Part shown: positions 1 through 6,584 of the stretch, in pieces
Numbering within the stretch: the first letter of the stretch is position 1
Layout of the letters: each line of letters starts with the position of its first letter
NCBI GenBank assembly: GCA_028700355.1
Contig: JAQVSX010000029.1
Span: 1-7,131 of the forward strand
Direction of reading: 5' to 3'
Length of the DNA stretch: 7,131 nucleotides
Source: Clostridia bacterium
GTDB taxonomy: Bacteria; Bacillota; Clostridia; Christensenellales; HGM11417
The notes under the pieces: model-generated
Told to the model about the DNA's origin: nothing
Seen by the model: the letters and a program-made list of their open reading frames with translations, nothing else
Database searches by the model: none
Program-made: the position numbers and the translations under genes

Positions 1-1
1 C

Positions 2-472
2 CCCGTTATGTTCGGGGGAACGGGTACGGACAGCCACAGCGTCTATCAGCCCGAAGACCCGCCTGAAGCTTTTGAATGCGGCACAATCAACCTGCCCGCT
101 ATCGCAGGATTATATGCCGCATTAAAATATAAAAACAGCAACAAAATTATGCTGGAAAAAAATCTTAAAAATAACTTTGATTATCTTTATACCGCACTGA
201 CAGAAAACCCTATGGTAAAGGTTTTCAGCCATAAAAATGAATGCGGAATTGTCTCATTTATTATAAACGGATTTGATGCGCAAACTATTGCAGATGTATT
301 AAACGAAAAATATGATATTGCCGTAAGGGCGGGGCTGTGCTGTGCGCCGCTTATAAATAAACATTTAGGCACATTAAAAAGCGGCGTTGTTCGTGCAAGC
401 CTTTCCGCCTTTAACACCGTAGCGGAAATAAAAACCTTTTTATCCGCAATAGACAATATTACATATAACTGA
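2..472 (+). CDS. Cysteine desulfurase-family PLP enzyme (class V aminotransferase fold), C-terminal part, 5' truncated
   Basis: This is the C-terminal 156 residues of a fold-type I PLP enzyme resembling the cysteine desulfurase-like group of class V aminotransferases, which remove sulfur from cysteine as an enzyme-bound persulfide. The frame is open to the left edge and the internal ATG at position 8 is not a real start: the residues around it (PVMFGGTGTDS, then QPEDPPEAFECGTIN) match the mid-protein GGTG...QP...E-GT-N block of the family. The PLP lysine lies upstream of the window. The segment RAGLCCAPL (nt about 326-352) matches the catalytic RAGLHCAP motif, so the second cysteine (codon 341-343) is the likely persulfide carrier. 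The usual preceding histidine is replaced by cysteine. The ending GTVR-like block (SGVVRAS) is family-typical. The gene converges on a scaffold-like Fe-S gene pair, suggesting but not proving a sulfur-donor role. Selenocysteine lyase activity is an alternative. Confidence 0.85.
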   Translation, partial: PVMFGGTGTDSHSVYQPEDPPEAFECGTINLPAIAGLYAALKYKNSNKIMLEKNLKNNFDYLYTALTENPMVKVFSHKNECGIVSFIINGFDAQTIADVLNEKYDIAVRAGLCCAPLINKHLGTLKSGVVRASLSAFNTVAEIKTFLSAIDNITYN

Positions 473-499
473 CCGTAAATTAATACTATAAATAGCAAA

Positions 500-530
500 A
501 CAGGCATAGATTAAAATAACCTATGCCTGT
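500..530. terminator. Two-way stem-loop terminator between convergent genes
   Basis: A perfect 10-bp inverted repeat (ACAGGCATAG at 500-509, CTATGCCTGT at 521-530) encloses an 11-base AT-rich loop. It sits between the stop of the rightward cysteine desulfurase-like gene (472) and the stop of the leftward GGGtGRT gene (552). Read leftward, the stem is followed by TTTTGCTATTTAT, a fair U-tract. Read rightward it is followed by AATTATTTACTTT, which is weaker. It probably serves mainly the leftward operon and may serve both. Confidence 0.75.
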
Positions 531-551
531 AATTATTTACTTTGATAACAA

Positions 552-1553
552 TTAATCTGCGTTTTGCTCTACTGCAACGGCGCAAGCAACGGTAGCTCCT
601 ACCATCGGATTGTTACCCATTCCTATTAAGCCCATCATTTCCACATGTGCGGGTACGGAAGAAGAGCCTGCAAACTGTGCGTCGGAATGCATTCTGCCCA
701 TAGTGTCCGTCATGCCATAGCTTGCGGGGCCTGCGCCCATATTGTCCGGGTGTAATGTTCTGCCCGTTCCGCCGCCGCTTGCGACTGAAAAATAGTCTCT
801 ATTGTTTTCTGTCGCCCATTTTTTATATGTTCCTGCAACGGGATGCGAAAACCTTGTGGGATTTGTTGAATTTCCTGTTATAGAAACATCAACGCCTTCG
901 TGTATCATAACGGCAACGCCTTCGTTTACATCGTCGCAGCCGTAAGCCTTTACCTTTGACCTGTCACCGCACGAATAAGGTGTAACGCTGTCAATATTCA
1001 ATTTACCGCTTGCGTAATCGTATATCGTCTTAACATAGGTAAAGCCGTTTATCCTGCTTATTATAAATGCTGCATCTTTACCTAAGCCGTTTAATATTAC
1101 CCTTAAAGGCTCTTTTCTTACCTTGTTTGCCGCCCTTACAATACCAATAGCGCCCTCTGCGGCTGCAAACGATTCATGACCTGCCAAAAAGCAAAAGCAT
1201 TTTGTTTCTTCAATCAGCAGCTTAGAACCAAGGTTGCCATGCCCTAAACCCACTTTTCTACTGTCTGCGACAGAGCCGGGTATGCAAAATGCCTGAAGCC
1301 CTATTCCAATGGATTTTGCGGCTTCCGATGCCAACTTATTTTGATTTTTTATCGCTATGGCTGTGCCAAGCGTGTATGCCCATACAGCGTTTTCAAAAGA
1401 TATAGGCTGTATGCCTTTTACTAACTGTCTTACATCTATTCCCTTTCTTTCACAAATGCTAAGTGCCTCATTCAAATCTGATATTTCATATTCGTTAAGG
1501 CATTTTGTAATGCTTTCTATCCTTCTGCCGTATCCCTCAAATTTTACAGACAT
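552..1553 (-). CDS. GGGtGRT-family protein, function unknown, partner of a NifU-like scaffold
   Basis: This 333-residue protein belongs to the family named after its GGGtGRT motif, here at residues 260-266 within SVASGGGTGRTLHPDN. Other conserved-looking blocks are glycine-rich GLGHGNLGS (102-110), LAGHESFAAAEGAIG (123-137), TPYSCGD (191-197) and the C-terminal GMGNNPMVGATVACAVA (311-327). It has eight cysteines (18, 34, 90, 119, 121, 195, 206, 324), including a C119-x-C121 pair. There is no signal peptide or clear membrane segment, so it is probably cytoplasmic. The start is supported by AAGGAGG at 1559-1565, 5 bases from the ATG, which overlaps the stop of the upstream NifU-like gene (10-base gap), so the two are surely co-transcribed. 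The family is known to occur beside Fe-S scaffold-like genes. A role in Fe-S or sulfur metabolism is inferred only from that pairing. No catalytic activity can be assigned. Confidence 0.9.
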   Translation of the reverse strand: MSVKFEGYGRRIESITKCLNEYEISDLNEALSICERKGIDVRQLVKGIQPISFENAVWAYTLGTAIAIKNQNKLASEAAKSIGIGLQAFCIPGSVADSRKVGLGHGNLGSKLLIEETKCFCFLAGHESFAAAEGAIGIVRAANKVRKEPLRVILNGLGKDAAFIISRINGFTYVKTIYDYASGKLNIDSVTPYSCGDRSKVKAYGCDDVNEGVAVMIHEGVDVSITGNSTNPTRFSHPVAGTYKKWATENNRDYFSVASGGGTGRTLHPDNMGAGPASYGMTDTMGRMHSDAQFAGSSSVPAHVEMMGLIGMGNNPMVGATVACAVAVEQNAD

Positions 1554-1563
1554 AGTACCCTCC

Positions 1564-2256
1564 TTATTTCTGACGCGGATTAATAAAACTTACCGCTTCG
1601 TCAAATCTGCCATATTTGCCTTTTGACCTTTTTAACGCTTCGTCAGCAGATGTGCCGCCGCTTATTAAATCCATCATCTTGCCGAGATTTATATATTCAT
1701 AGCCAATAACTTCATTATTTTTATCAAGTCCCATTTTTGTAACATATCCTTCGGCAATTTCAAGATATCTTACGCCTTTTTTTAAAGTGCCGTACATCGT
1801 GCCAAGCTGAGACCTTAAACCTTTGCCAAGGTCTTCAAGCCCTGCGCCTATGGGCAAACCGCCTTCAGAAAAAGCAGATTGCGTCCTGCCGTATATTATC
1901 TGTAAAAACAATTCACGCATTGCGGTATTTATCGCATCGCAGACTAAATCTGTGTTGCACGCTTCAAGCACGGTTTTTCCCGGCAGTATTTCTGCAGCCA
2001 TTGCCGCAGAATGAGTCGAGCCAGAACAACCAAGCATTTCAACCAATGCTTCTTGAATAATGCCTTCCTTGACATTTAATGTAAGTTTGCATGCACCCTG
2101 CTGAGGAGCGCACCAGCCTATTCCGTGAGTAAGTCCGGAAATATCCTTAATCTCTTTGCTCTGAATCCATTTACCCTCCTCGGGTATGGGAGCGGCTCCG
2201 TGATTAGGACCTTTTTTAACGCAAACCATTTCTTCTACTTCGTGTGAATATTGCAT
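1564..2256 (-). CDS. NifU-like iron-sulfur cluster assembly scaffold homologue
   Basis: This 230-residue protein resembles the N-terminal domain of NifU/IscU, on which Fe-S clusters are built. The start MQYSHEVEEM matches the NifU opening. The block VKEGIIQEALVEMLGCSGS (about 63-81), followed by PGKTVLEA and NTD, matches the IscU core (EGII...GCGSAIAS...KGKSLDEA...NTD). Cysteines lie at 12, 49, 56, 77, 100 and 106. Cys77 aligns with the second IscU ligand and Cys49 or Cys56 with the first. The region where IscU carries its third ligand (HCS) reads IIYGRTQSAF without cysteine, so ligand use differs or Cys106 substitutes. About 80 C-terminal residues have no counterpart in IscU. I chose the second ATG because GGAGG at 2262-2266 lies 5 bases before it. 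The ATG at 2266-2268 overlaps that site and would add only four residues (MEDK). It is the first gene of the operon with the GGGtGRT gene. It may be a true scaffold or an unassigned derivative. Confidence 0.85.
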   Translation of the reverse strand: MQYSHEVEEMVCVKKGPNHGAAPIPEEGKWIQSKEIKDISGLTHGIGWCAPQQGACKLTLNVKEGIIQEALVEMLGCSGSTHSAAMAAEILPGKTVLEACNTDLVCDAINTAMRELFLQIIYGRTQSAFSEGGLPIGAGLEDLGKGLRSQLGTMYGTLKKGVRYLEIAEGYVTKMGLDKNNEVIGYEYINLGKMMDLISGGTSADEALKRSKGKYGRFDEAVSFINPRQK

Positions 2257-2260
2257 TTTA

Positions 2261-2266
2261 TCCTCC
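2261..2266 (-). promoter_or_regulatory. Ribosome binding site that decides the NifU-like start
   Basis: On the minus strand GGAGGA is followed by TAAA and ATG (2254-2256), an ideal Shine-Dalgarno spacing. The upstream in-frame ATG at 2266-2268 overlaps this site and has only AAGG five bases ahead of it, so the shorter 230-residue protein is favoured. Confidence 0.75.
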
Positions 2267-2327
2267 ATTATGCCTTAAATAATCTTAAACAGAAACATTA
2301 AGCTTCCCTAATAACTAAATTCGATTA

Positions 2328-2355
2328 ATTATATCACAAATACACATATTTTCAA
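2328..2355 (-). promoter_or_regulatory. Sigma-A-like promoter of the NifU-like/GGGtGRT operon
   Basis: Read on the minus strand: a -35 box TTGAAA (2350-2355, five of six consensus bases), a 16-base spacer, and a perfect -10 box TATAAT (2328-2333) preceded by TG one base upstream (extended -10). Transcription would begin near 2321, giving a leader of about 65 bases before the ATG at 2256. I see no riboswitch or T-box structure in that leader. Confidence 0.65.
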
Positions 2356-2370
2356 AATATTTAATACATT

Positions 2371-2410
2371 ATTATAACATTTGCATTAATAATAAAGTTT
2401 ATGTTATAAT
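2371..2410. repeat. Perfect 10-bp inverted repeat framing the rightward promoter
   Basis: ATTATAACAT (2371-2380) and ATGTTATAAT (2401-2410) are exact reverse complements separated by 20 bases. The right arm contains the -10 box of the rightward promoter and the left arm abuts its -35 box. It could be an operator for a dimeric repressor, or a second, leftward extended -10 element (TATAAT at 2371-2376 on the minus strand), or chance in AT-rich DNA. No regulator gene is visible in the window. Confidence 0.5.
2381..2410 (+). promoter_or_regulatory. Extended -10 promoter of the aminotransferase-tyrS-yigZ operon
   Basis: A -35 box TTGCAT (2381-2386, matching the TTG core only), an 18-base spacer, and a perfect -10 box TATAAT (2405-2410) with TG at 2402-2403, so an extended -10 promoter that tolerates a weak -35. 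Transcription would begin near 2417, leaving a leader of roughly 34 bases before the GTG start, too short for a T-box or riboswitch. Confidence 0.65.
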
Positions 2411-2437
2411 TATCAGATATTAACTATTTTTCTTCAA

Positions 2438-2443
2438 AAGGAG
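2438..2443 (+). promoter_or_regulatory. Ribosome binding site supporting a GTG start
   Basis: AAGGAG lies 7 bases before the GTG at 2451. This fixes a GTG initiation codon for the aminotransferase. The resulting N-terminus ([11 protein letters not shown]) is that expected for the family, where the segment before the ISFAGGLP block is about 30 residues long. Confidence 0.75.
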
Positions 2444-2450
2444 TCTTTTT

Positions 2451-3641
2451 GTGCAGTACAATTTCAGCGACAGGTTAAAAAACTTATCGGGCAACGCAAT
2501 CAGAGAAATTTTTAAATTAGTAAATAAACCCGATATGATTTCTTTTGCAGGCGGACTCCCCGCCACACAGTGCCTTCCCGTGCAGTTTATAAACGAATTT
2601 GCAGACCAATTATTAAAGGGCGAAAACGCTTGTTCTCTTTTGCAATACGGAGAAACAGAAGGCTATATGCCGCTAAGGCATGCAATAATAGATTATGTTA
2701 AGAGAGTTGGTATAAACGATATAGATATAAACAATGTTTTGATTGTAAGCGGAGGGCAGCAAGGCATTGACCTTTCCTTTAAGGCTTTTATAAATAAAGG
2801 CGATTATATACTTGTAGAAAACCCCACCTATCTTGCGGCTCTGCATATTGCCAAAATGTATCAGGCAAATGTAATAGGCGTAGACAGCCCCGACGACGAC
2901 GGAATTGACATAGACGACCTTGAATACAAAATTAAAAAATATAACCCAAAGGTTTTTTATATTGTATCTAATTTTTCCAACCCTACGGGCAAAACGCTTT
3001 CGCTTGAAAAGAGAAAGCAGATAGCTTACATTACGGCAAAATATAATGTAATTACTGTTGAAGACGACCCTTACAGAGAATTAAGATACAGCGGAGAGCA
3101 TTTGCCGTCAATCAAGAGCTTTGATAAAGCGGGCAATGTTATATATGTTTCAAGCTTTTCTAAGCTGATTTCCCCGTCTTTAAGAGTGGGCATAGCAATA
3201 GCAGATAAAAATATTATTGCAAAGCTTACGATAGGCAAACAGGGCACAGATGTGCATACCGTTACACTTTCTCAGGCAATTGCGGAAAAATTTCTTTCAG
3301 GAAATTATCTTTTCCCTCATATAGAAAAAAGCATACCGCTTTACAGAGAAAAACGAGATTTAATGATAAGCAGCATTAAACAGTATATGCCGCCATATTT
3401 TAAACACACTATGCCGCAGGGCGGACTGTTTATTTGGGGAGAGTTTACAAACGGAGCAAGCGCCGTTAAAAATTTTAATAAAGCAATAGAAAATAAGGTT
3501 GCGTATGTTTGCGGTTGTGATTTTTTTGCGGACGGCAAAGGCGAAAACTGTATAAGACTTAATTTTTCCAACGCAAGCAGCGAAAATATAGTAAGAGGAA
3601 TAAAAAAACTTGCGGCGGTTTTTAACGGAGACATTAAATAA
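2451..3641 (+). CDS. PLP-dependent class I/II aminotransferase (LysN/MocR-like aminotransferase domain)
   Basis: This 396-residue cytoplasmic enzyme moves an amino group between an amino acid and a 2-oxo acid using pyridoxal phosphate. Landmarks in order: ISFAGGLP (30-37), [11 protein letters not shown] (66-76), SGGQQGID (100-107), SNPTG with Asn177, EDDPYREL (204-211) with Asp205 and Tyr208 as expected PLP contacts, SSFSK with the Schiff-base Lys238, PQGGLFIWG (322-330), and IRLNFS with Arg369 for the substrate carboxylate. Length and motifs fit the group that includes 2-aminoadipate aminotransferase (LysN) and the catalytic half of MocR regulators. No winged-helix DNA-binding domain is present, so it is an enzyme rather than a regulator. 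It starts at GTG with a good ribosome site. Its stop overlaps the tyrS start by one base (TAATG). Substrate cannot be read from the sequence: aromatic, branched-chain or 2-aminoadipate are all possible, and the tyrS neighbour is only a weak hint toward aromatic. Confidence 0.9.
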   Translation: MQYNFSDRLKNLSGNAIREIFKLVNKPDMISFAGGLPATQCLPVQFINEFADQLLKGENACSLLQYGETEGYMPLRHAIIDYVKRVGINDIDINNVLIVSGGQQGIDLSFKAFINKGDYILVENPTYLAALHIAKMYQANVIGVDSPDDDGIDIDDLEYKIKKYNPKVFYIVSNFSNPTGKTLSLEKRKQIAYITAKYNVITVEDDPYRELRYSGEHLPSIKSFDKAGNVIYVSSFSKLISPSLRVGIAIADKNIIAKLTIGKQGTDVHTVTLSQAIAEKFLSGNYLFPHIEKSIPLYREKRDLMISSIKQYMPPYFKHTMPQGGLFIWGEFTNGASAVKNFNKAIENKVAYVCGCDFFADGKGENCIRLNFSNASSENIVRGIKKLAAVFNGDIK

Positions 3642-4855
3642 TGAATAATGTAATGGACACCTTAAAACAAAGAGGCTTTATCAAGCAGATAGTATTTGAA
3701 GAAGAGCTTTACCAAAAACTCGGCAGCGATAGCATGGTTTTTTATATTGGCTTTGACCCTACCGCAGACAGCCTGCATGTAGGTCATTATGTTCAACTCG
3801 TCGCTATGAAACATATGCAGGATGCAGGACATAAGCCCATAATTCTGATAGGCGGAGGCACCGGTATGATAGGCGACCCGTCGGGCAGAACGGATATGCG
3901 CGGAATGATGACAAGGCAGACAATAGAAAATAATTGCAGCGCCTTTAAAAAGCAGATGTCAAAATTTGTAAAGTTTGAGGGTGAAAACGCCGCAATTATG
4001 GTAAATAATGCCGATTGGCTTTTAGACCTTAATTATATAGAATTTTTAAGGGATATAGGCGTGCATTTTTCCGTCAATAAAATGCTTTCTGCAGAATGTT
4101 TTAAACAGAGAATGGAAAAAGGACTGACCTTTTTTGAATTTAATTATATGCTTATGCAAAGCTATGATTTTCTTGTGTTAAACCGCAAATACAATTGCAG
4201 TTTGCAATTAGGCGGAGACGACCAATGGGCAAATATACTTGCAGGAGCAGACCTTATAAGAAAAAAAGAAGGCAAACCGTCTTATGCTATGACCTTTGCC
4301 CTGCTTACCACATCGGAAGGCAAAAAGATGGGCAAGACTGCAAAAGGTGCGCTTTGGCTTGATAAGGAAAAGACTTCCCCATACGATTTTTACCAATATT
4401 TCAGAAATGTTGAAGATTTAGATGTGGAAAAATGCCTTAAACTGCTAACTTTTTTGCCGCTTAGCCATATTGAAGAGCTTATCCGCTATAATGACGAACG
4501 TATAAACAAGGCAAAAGAAGTGCTTGCATATGAAGTAACAAAACAAATTCACGGCGAAAAAGAGGCTGCGGCTGCGCAAGTACAGGCAAAGGCGGCTTTT
4601 TCGGGCGACAGCGACAAAATGCCTGTTGCAAATATTAAAAAAGAGACAGGCAGGCGCATTGCCGATATACTTTGCGATACAGGTATTTCCCCCTCTAAGA
4701 GCGAGGCTAAAAGGCTTATTTTAGGCGGAGGCGTTTTTGTTGGTGATACCCAAGTTAGCGATATTTTATATGAAATACCTGAAAACCTTTTTAATTCGGG
4801 CGAATTTGTAATTCATAAAGGCAAAAAAGTTCACATAAAAGTAGTAGTCAAATAA
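3641..4855 (+). CDS. tyrS: Tyrosyl-tRNA synthetase
   Basis: This 404-residue class I aminoacyl-tRNA synthetase attaches tyrosine to tRNA-Tyr in the cytoplasm. Visible landmarks: [15 protein letters not shown] with the HIGH-type motif HVGH at 46-49, [12 protein letters not shown] (71-82), the tyrosine-pocket helix QSYDFLVL (173-180), GGDDQW (191-196), and the second ATP motif KMGKT (229-233), which marks the TyrS rather than the TyrZ (KMSKS) type. It is followed by [15 protein letters not shown]. The C-terminus from about residue 335 is an S4-type RNA-binding domain ([15 protein letters not shown]...). It is full length for the family. The ATG overlaps the aminotransferase stop, with GGAG at 3627-3630 ten bases upstream, and the stop overlaps the yigZ start the same way. 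No T-box leader precedes it, so tyrosine-responsive antitermination is not evident here. Confidence 0.98.
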   Translation: MNNVMDTLKQRGFIKQIVFEEELYQKLGSDSMVFYIGFDPTADSLHVGHYVQLVAMKHMQDAGHKPIILIGGGTGMIGDPSGRTDMRGMMTRQTIENNCSAFKKQMSKFVKFEGENAAIMVNNADWLLDLNYIEFLRDIGVHFSVNKMLSAECFKQRMEKGLTFFEFNYMLMQSYDFLVLNRKYNCSLQLGGDDQWANILAGADLIRKKEGKPSYAMTFALLTTSEGKKMGKTAKGALWLDKEKTSPYDFYQYFRNVEDLDVEKCLKLLTFLPLSHIEELIRYNDERINKAKEVLAYEVTKQIHGEKEAAAAQVQAKAAFSGDSDKMPVANIKKETGRRIADILCDTGISPSKSEAKRLILGGGVFVGDTQVSDILYEIPENLFNSGEFVIHKGKKVHIKVVVK

Positions 4856-5469
4856 TGACTGATTATCTGACAATTAAAAATGAAAGCGTTTTTGAAACGG
4901 TGATAAAGCGGTCTAAGTTTATTGCCCGCAGCTTTTTTATCGCTGACGAAAGCGAAGCCGCACAAAAGCTGAAACAGATAAGAGCGGAATACCCCTCGGC
5001 ATCGCATTACTGCTATGCATATGTACTGCAAAATGATGTTACAAAGCAAAGCGACGATAAAGAGCCTAACAAAACGGCGGGATATCCCATACTCGAAGCT
5101 ATAAAACAAAGCGGATTGTTTTATACTATGGTAGCGGTAACAAGATATTTCGGCGGCGTTAAGCTGGGTACTGGCGGGCTTTCAAGGGCGTATCACGATT
5201 CGGCATTAAATGTTTTAAATATAAGCAAAGTCAATAAATTTATTTACAGCACAGTATTCGATATTACGGCAGACTATCCGCAAGCCGATACTCTTTGCAA
5301 TTTAATTGAAAACAGCGGAAAATTAATTTCAAGGCAATTTGATAGCAAAGTAACAATAACCGCCGCCTGCGCAGAACAAAATTTTTTAAACGTTAAAAAT
5401 AATATTTTGGATTTAACGGCGGGCAGTGCTATAATAAAAGAAAGACAAAAAGAATATATAGCTTATTAA
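4855..5469 (+). CDS. yigZ: YigZ/IMPACT-family protein
   Basis: This 204-residue protein belongs to the UPF0029/IMPACT family (YigZ in E. coli, YvyE in B. subtilis). The N-terminal domain carries the family signatures KRSKFIA (18-24), SDDKEPNKTAGYPIL (66-80, usually SDDGEP-GTAG) and VTRYFGGVKLGTGGLSRAY (95-113). A C-terminal ferredoxin-like half (about 130-204), weakly conserved as usual, follows. Family members are linked to translation by homology to eukaryotic IMPACT, which acts on GCN2, but the bacterial biochemical role is not settled. The start codon overlaps the tyrS stop as TAATG, and the preceding 30 bases lack a clear Shine-Dalgarno sequence, so translation probably depends on ribosomes finishing tyrS. 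The Gly-to-Lys change inside the SDDGEP motif is a mild deviation. Confidence 0.95.
   Translation: MTDYLTIKNESVFETVIKRSKFIARSFFIADESEAAQKLKQIRAEYPSASHYCYAYVLQNDVTKQSDDKEPNKTAGYPILEAIKQSGLFYTMVAVTRYFGGVKLGTGGLSRAYHDSALNVLNISKVNKFIYSTVFDITADYPQADTLCNLIENSGKLISRQFDSKVTITAACAEQNFLNVKNNILDLTAGSAIIKERQKEYIAY
5407..5435 (+). promoter_or_regulatory. Possible internal promoter for ilvE inside the yigZ 3' end
   Basis: TTGGAT (5407-5412), a 17-base spacer and a perfect TATAAT (5430-5435) with TG at 5427-5428 form an extended -10 promoter pattern. Transcription would begin near 5442, about 59 bases before the ilvE ATG. The hexamers lie in coding sequence and the -35 matches only its TTG core, so this may be fortuitous. 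Confidence 0.4.
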
Positions 5470-5500
5470 ATGATATTAATTTATACAGAGGTAATTATAT

Positions 5501-6559
5501 ATGATAAAAGTAACATTGACAAAAAACCCCAAGAGCAAGCCACAATGCGATAACCTTGTATTTGGCAGAAACTTTACAGACCATATGTTTATGATGAATT
5601 ACAACCCTGAAAAGGGCTGGCACGATGCGAGGATTATCCCCTATTCCCCCTTTGAAATATCACCTTCCGCATTGGTTTTCCATTACGGGCAGGCAATTTT
5701 TGAGGGTATGAAAGCATATAAGGGCAAAGACGGAACTGTTACTATGTTCCGCCCAAGAGATAATTTTTTAAGGATGAACCGTTCCGCAGACAGACTTTGC
5801 ATACCGCAGTTTGACGTGGATTTTGCTATGCAGGCTTTGGCAAAGCTAATCGAAACGGAAAAAGACTGGATTCCGCAGGCAGAAGGTACTTCCTTGTATA
5901 TCAGACCGTTTATTATCGCAACAGACCCCTGCCTCGGCGTAAAAATAAGCGATACTTATGCGTTTTTTATTATTTTAAGCCCTGTAGGCTCTTATTATAA
6001 AAACGGATTTGCCCCCGTAAGCCTTTATGTTGAAGATTTTTACACAAGGGCATCAAGCGGCGGCACGGGCGAAGCTAAATGTGCAGGCAATTATGCGACA
6101 TGCCTGAAAGCAGAGCAAAAAGCTAAAAGCCTCGGCTATGACCAAGTGCTTTGGCTTGACGGAAAGGAAAAGAAATTTGTAGAGGAAGTAGGCTCTATGA
6201 ATATGTTTATTGTTATTGACGGCGAAGTTATAACGGCAAAGTTAGACGGAACAATACTTCCCGGCATTACAAGAAATTCTATCATAACGGTATTAAAAGA
6301 CAAAGGTTATAAGGTTTCTGAAAGGAGTCTTTCAATTGACGAAGTATTGAGCGCTCAAAAACAGGGCAAGTTAAATGAGGCTTTCGGAACGGGAACGGCT
6401 GCGGTTGTCTCCCCCGTTGCAAAGCTGTGCTATAAAGGCACCGATTATATTGTGGGCGACGGCAAAATGGGCAAAATAACAAATATGCTTTACGATACCC
6501 TTACGGGAATACAAAAAGGAAAATATGAGGATAAATTCGGTTGGCTGTTTAAAATATAG
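5501..6559 (+). CDS. ilvE: Branched-chain amino acid aminotransferase (IlvE, type II)
   Basis: This 352-residue fold-type IV PLP enzyme performs the last step of leucine, isoleucine and valine synthesis (and the first of their breakdown), with glutamate/2-oxoglutarate as partner. It matches the longer, BCAT-like (mitochondrial-type) subfamily: FGRNFTDHMF (21-30), HYGQAIFEGMKAYKG (61-75), FRPRDNFLRMNRSA (83-96), YIRPFIIATDP (133-143), GGTGEAKCAGNYA with the Schiff-base Lys193, EEVGSMN with Glu229 as the cofactor contact, LDGTILPGITRNS (248-260) and EAFGTGTAAVVSPV (293-306). The redox CxxC seen in human BCAT at the last block is absent (AVVS). AGAGG at 5487-5491 is the ribosome site, 9 bases before the ATG. 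It follows yigZ by 31 bases and may be read from the operon promoter, from a possible internal promoter, or both. A strong hairpin lies downstream. Confidence 0.97.
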   Translation: MIKVTLTKNPKSKPQCDNLVFGRNFTDHMFMMNYNPEKGWHDARIIPYSPFEISPSALVFHYGQAIFEGMKAYKGKDGTVTMFRPRDNFLRMNRSADRLCIPQFDVDFAMQALAKLIETEKDWIPQAEGTSLYIRPFIIATDPCLGVKISDTYAFFIILSPVGSYYKNGFAPVSLYVEDFYTRASSGGTGEAKCAGNYATCLKAEQKAKSLGYDQVLWLDGKEKKFVEEVGSMNMFIVIDGEVITAKLDGTILPGITRNSIITVLKDKGYKVSERSLSIDEVLSAQKQGKLNEAFGTGTAAVVSPVAKLCYKGTDYIVGDGKMGKITNMLYDTLTGIQKGKYEDKFGWLFKI

Positions 6560-6584
6560 GCTTGCCGAAAACAATTAATCAAGC

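Noticed and set aside
187..507. Minus-strand open frame of 106 codons opposite the desulfurase-like gene
   Set aside because: It is antisense to a clear family match, has no homology-like features and crosses the terminator hairpin; treated as a coding shadow.
1357..2014. Plus-strand open frames (1357-1626 and 1823-2014) opposite the GGGtGRT and NifU-like genes
   Set aside because: They lie opposite strongly conserved coding sequence, straddle or sit inside real genes and show no recognisable protein features.
2257..2330. Structured leader or riboswitch upstream of the NifU-like gene
   Set aside because: Only a weak CTTAA/TTAAG pairing is visible in a 65-base leader; no known riboswitch core or terminator/antiterminator pair could be recognised.
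2451..3641. MocR/GntR-type transcription regulator
   Set aside because: The protein aligns with the aminotransferase domain only; there is no N-terminal winged-helix region and the length is that of a plain enzyme.
3341..5109. Minus-strand open frames at 3341-3634, 4208-4396 and 4831-5109, opposite the aminotransferase, tyrS and yigZ
   Set aside because: Hydrophobic or serine-rich translations of this kind are common on the complement of AT-rich genes; each is fully explained by the sense gene and none has a convincing ribosome site.
6282..6574. Two minus-strand open frames opposite the end of ilvE
   Set aside because: They overlap each other in different frames, oppose conserved IlvE motifs and lack any family signature.
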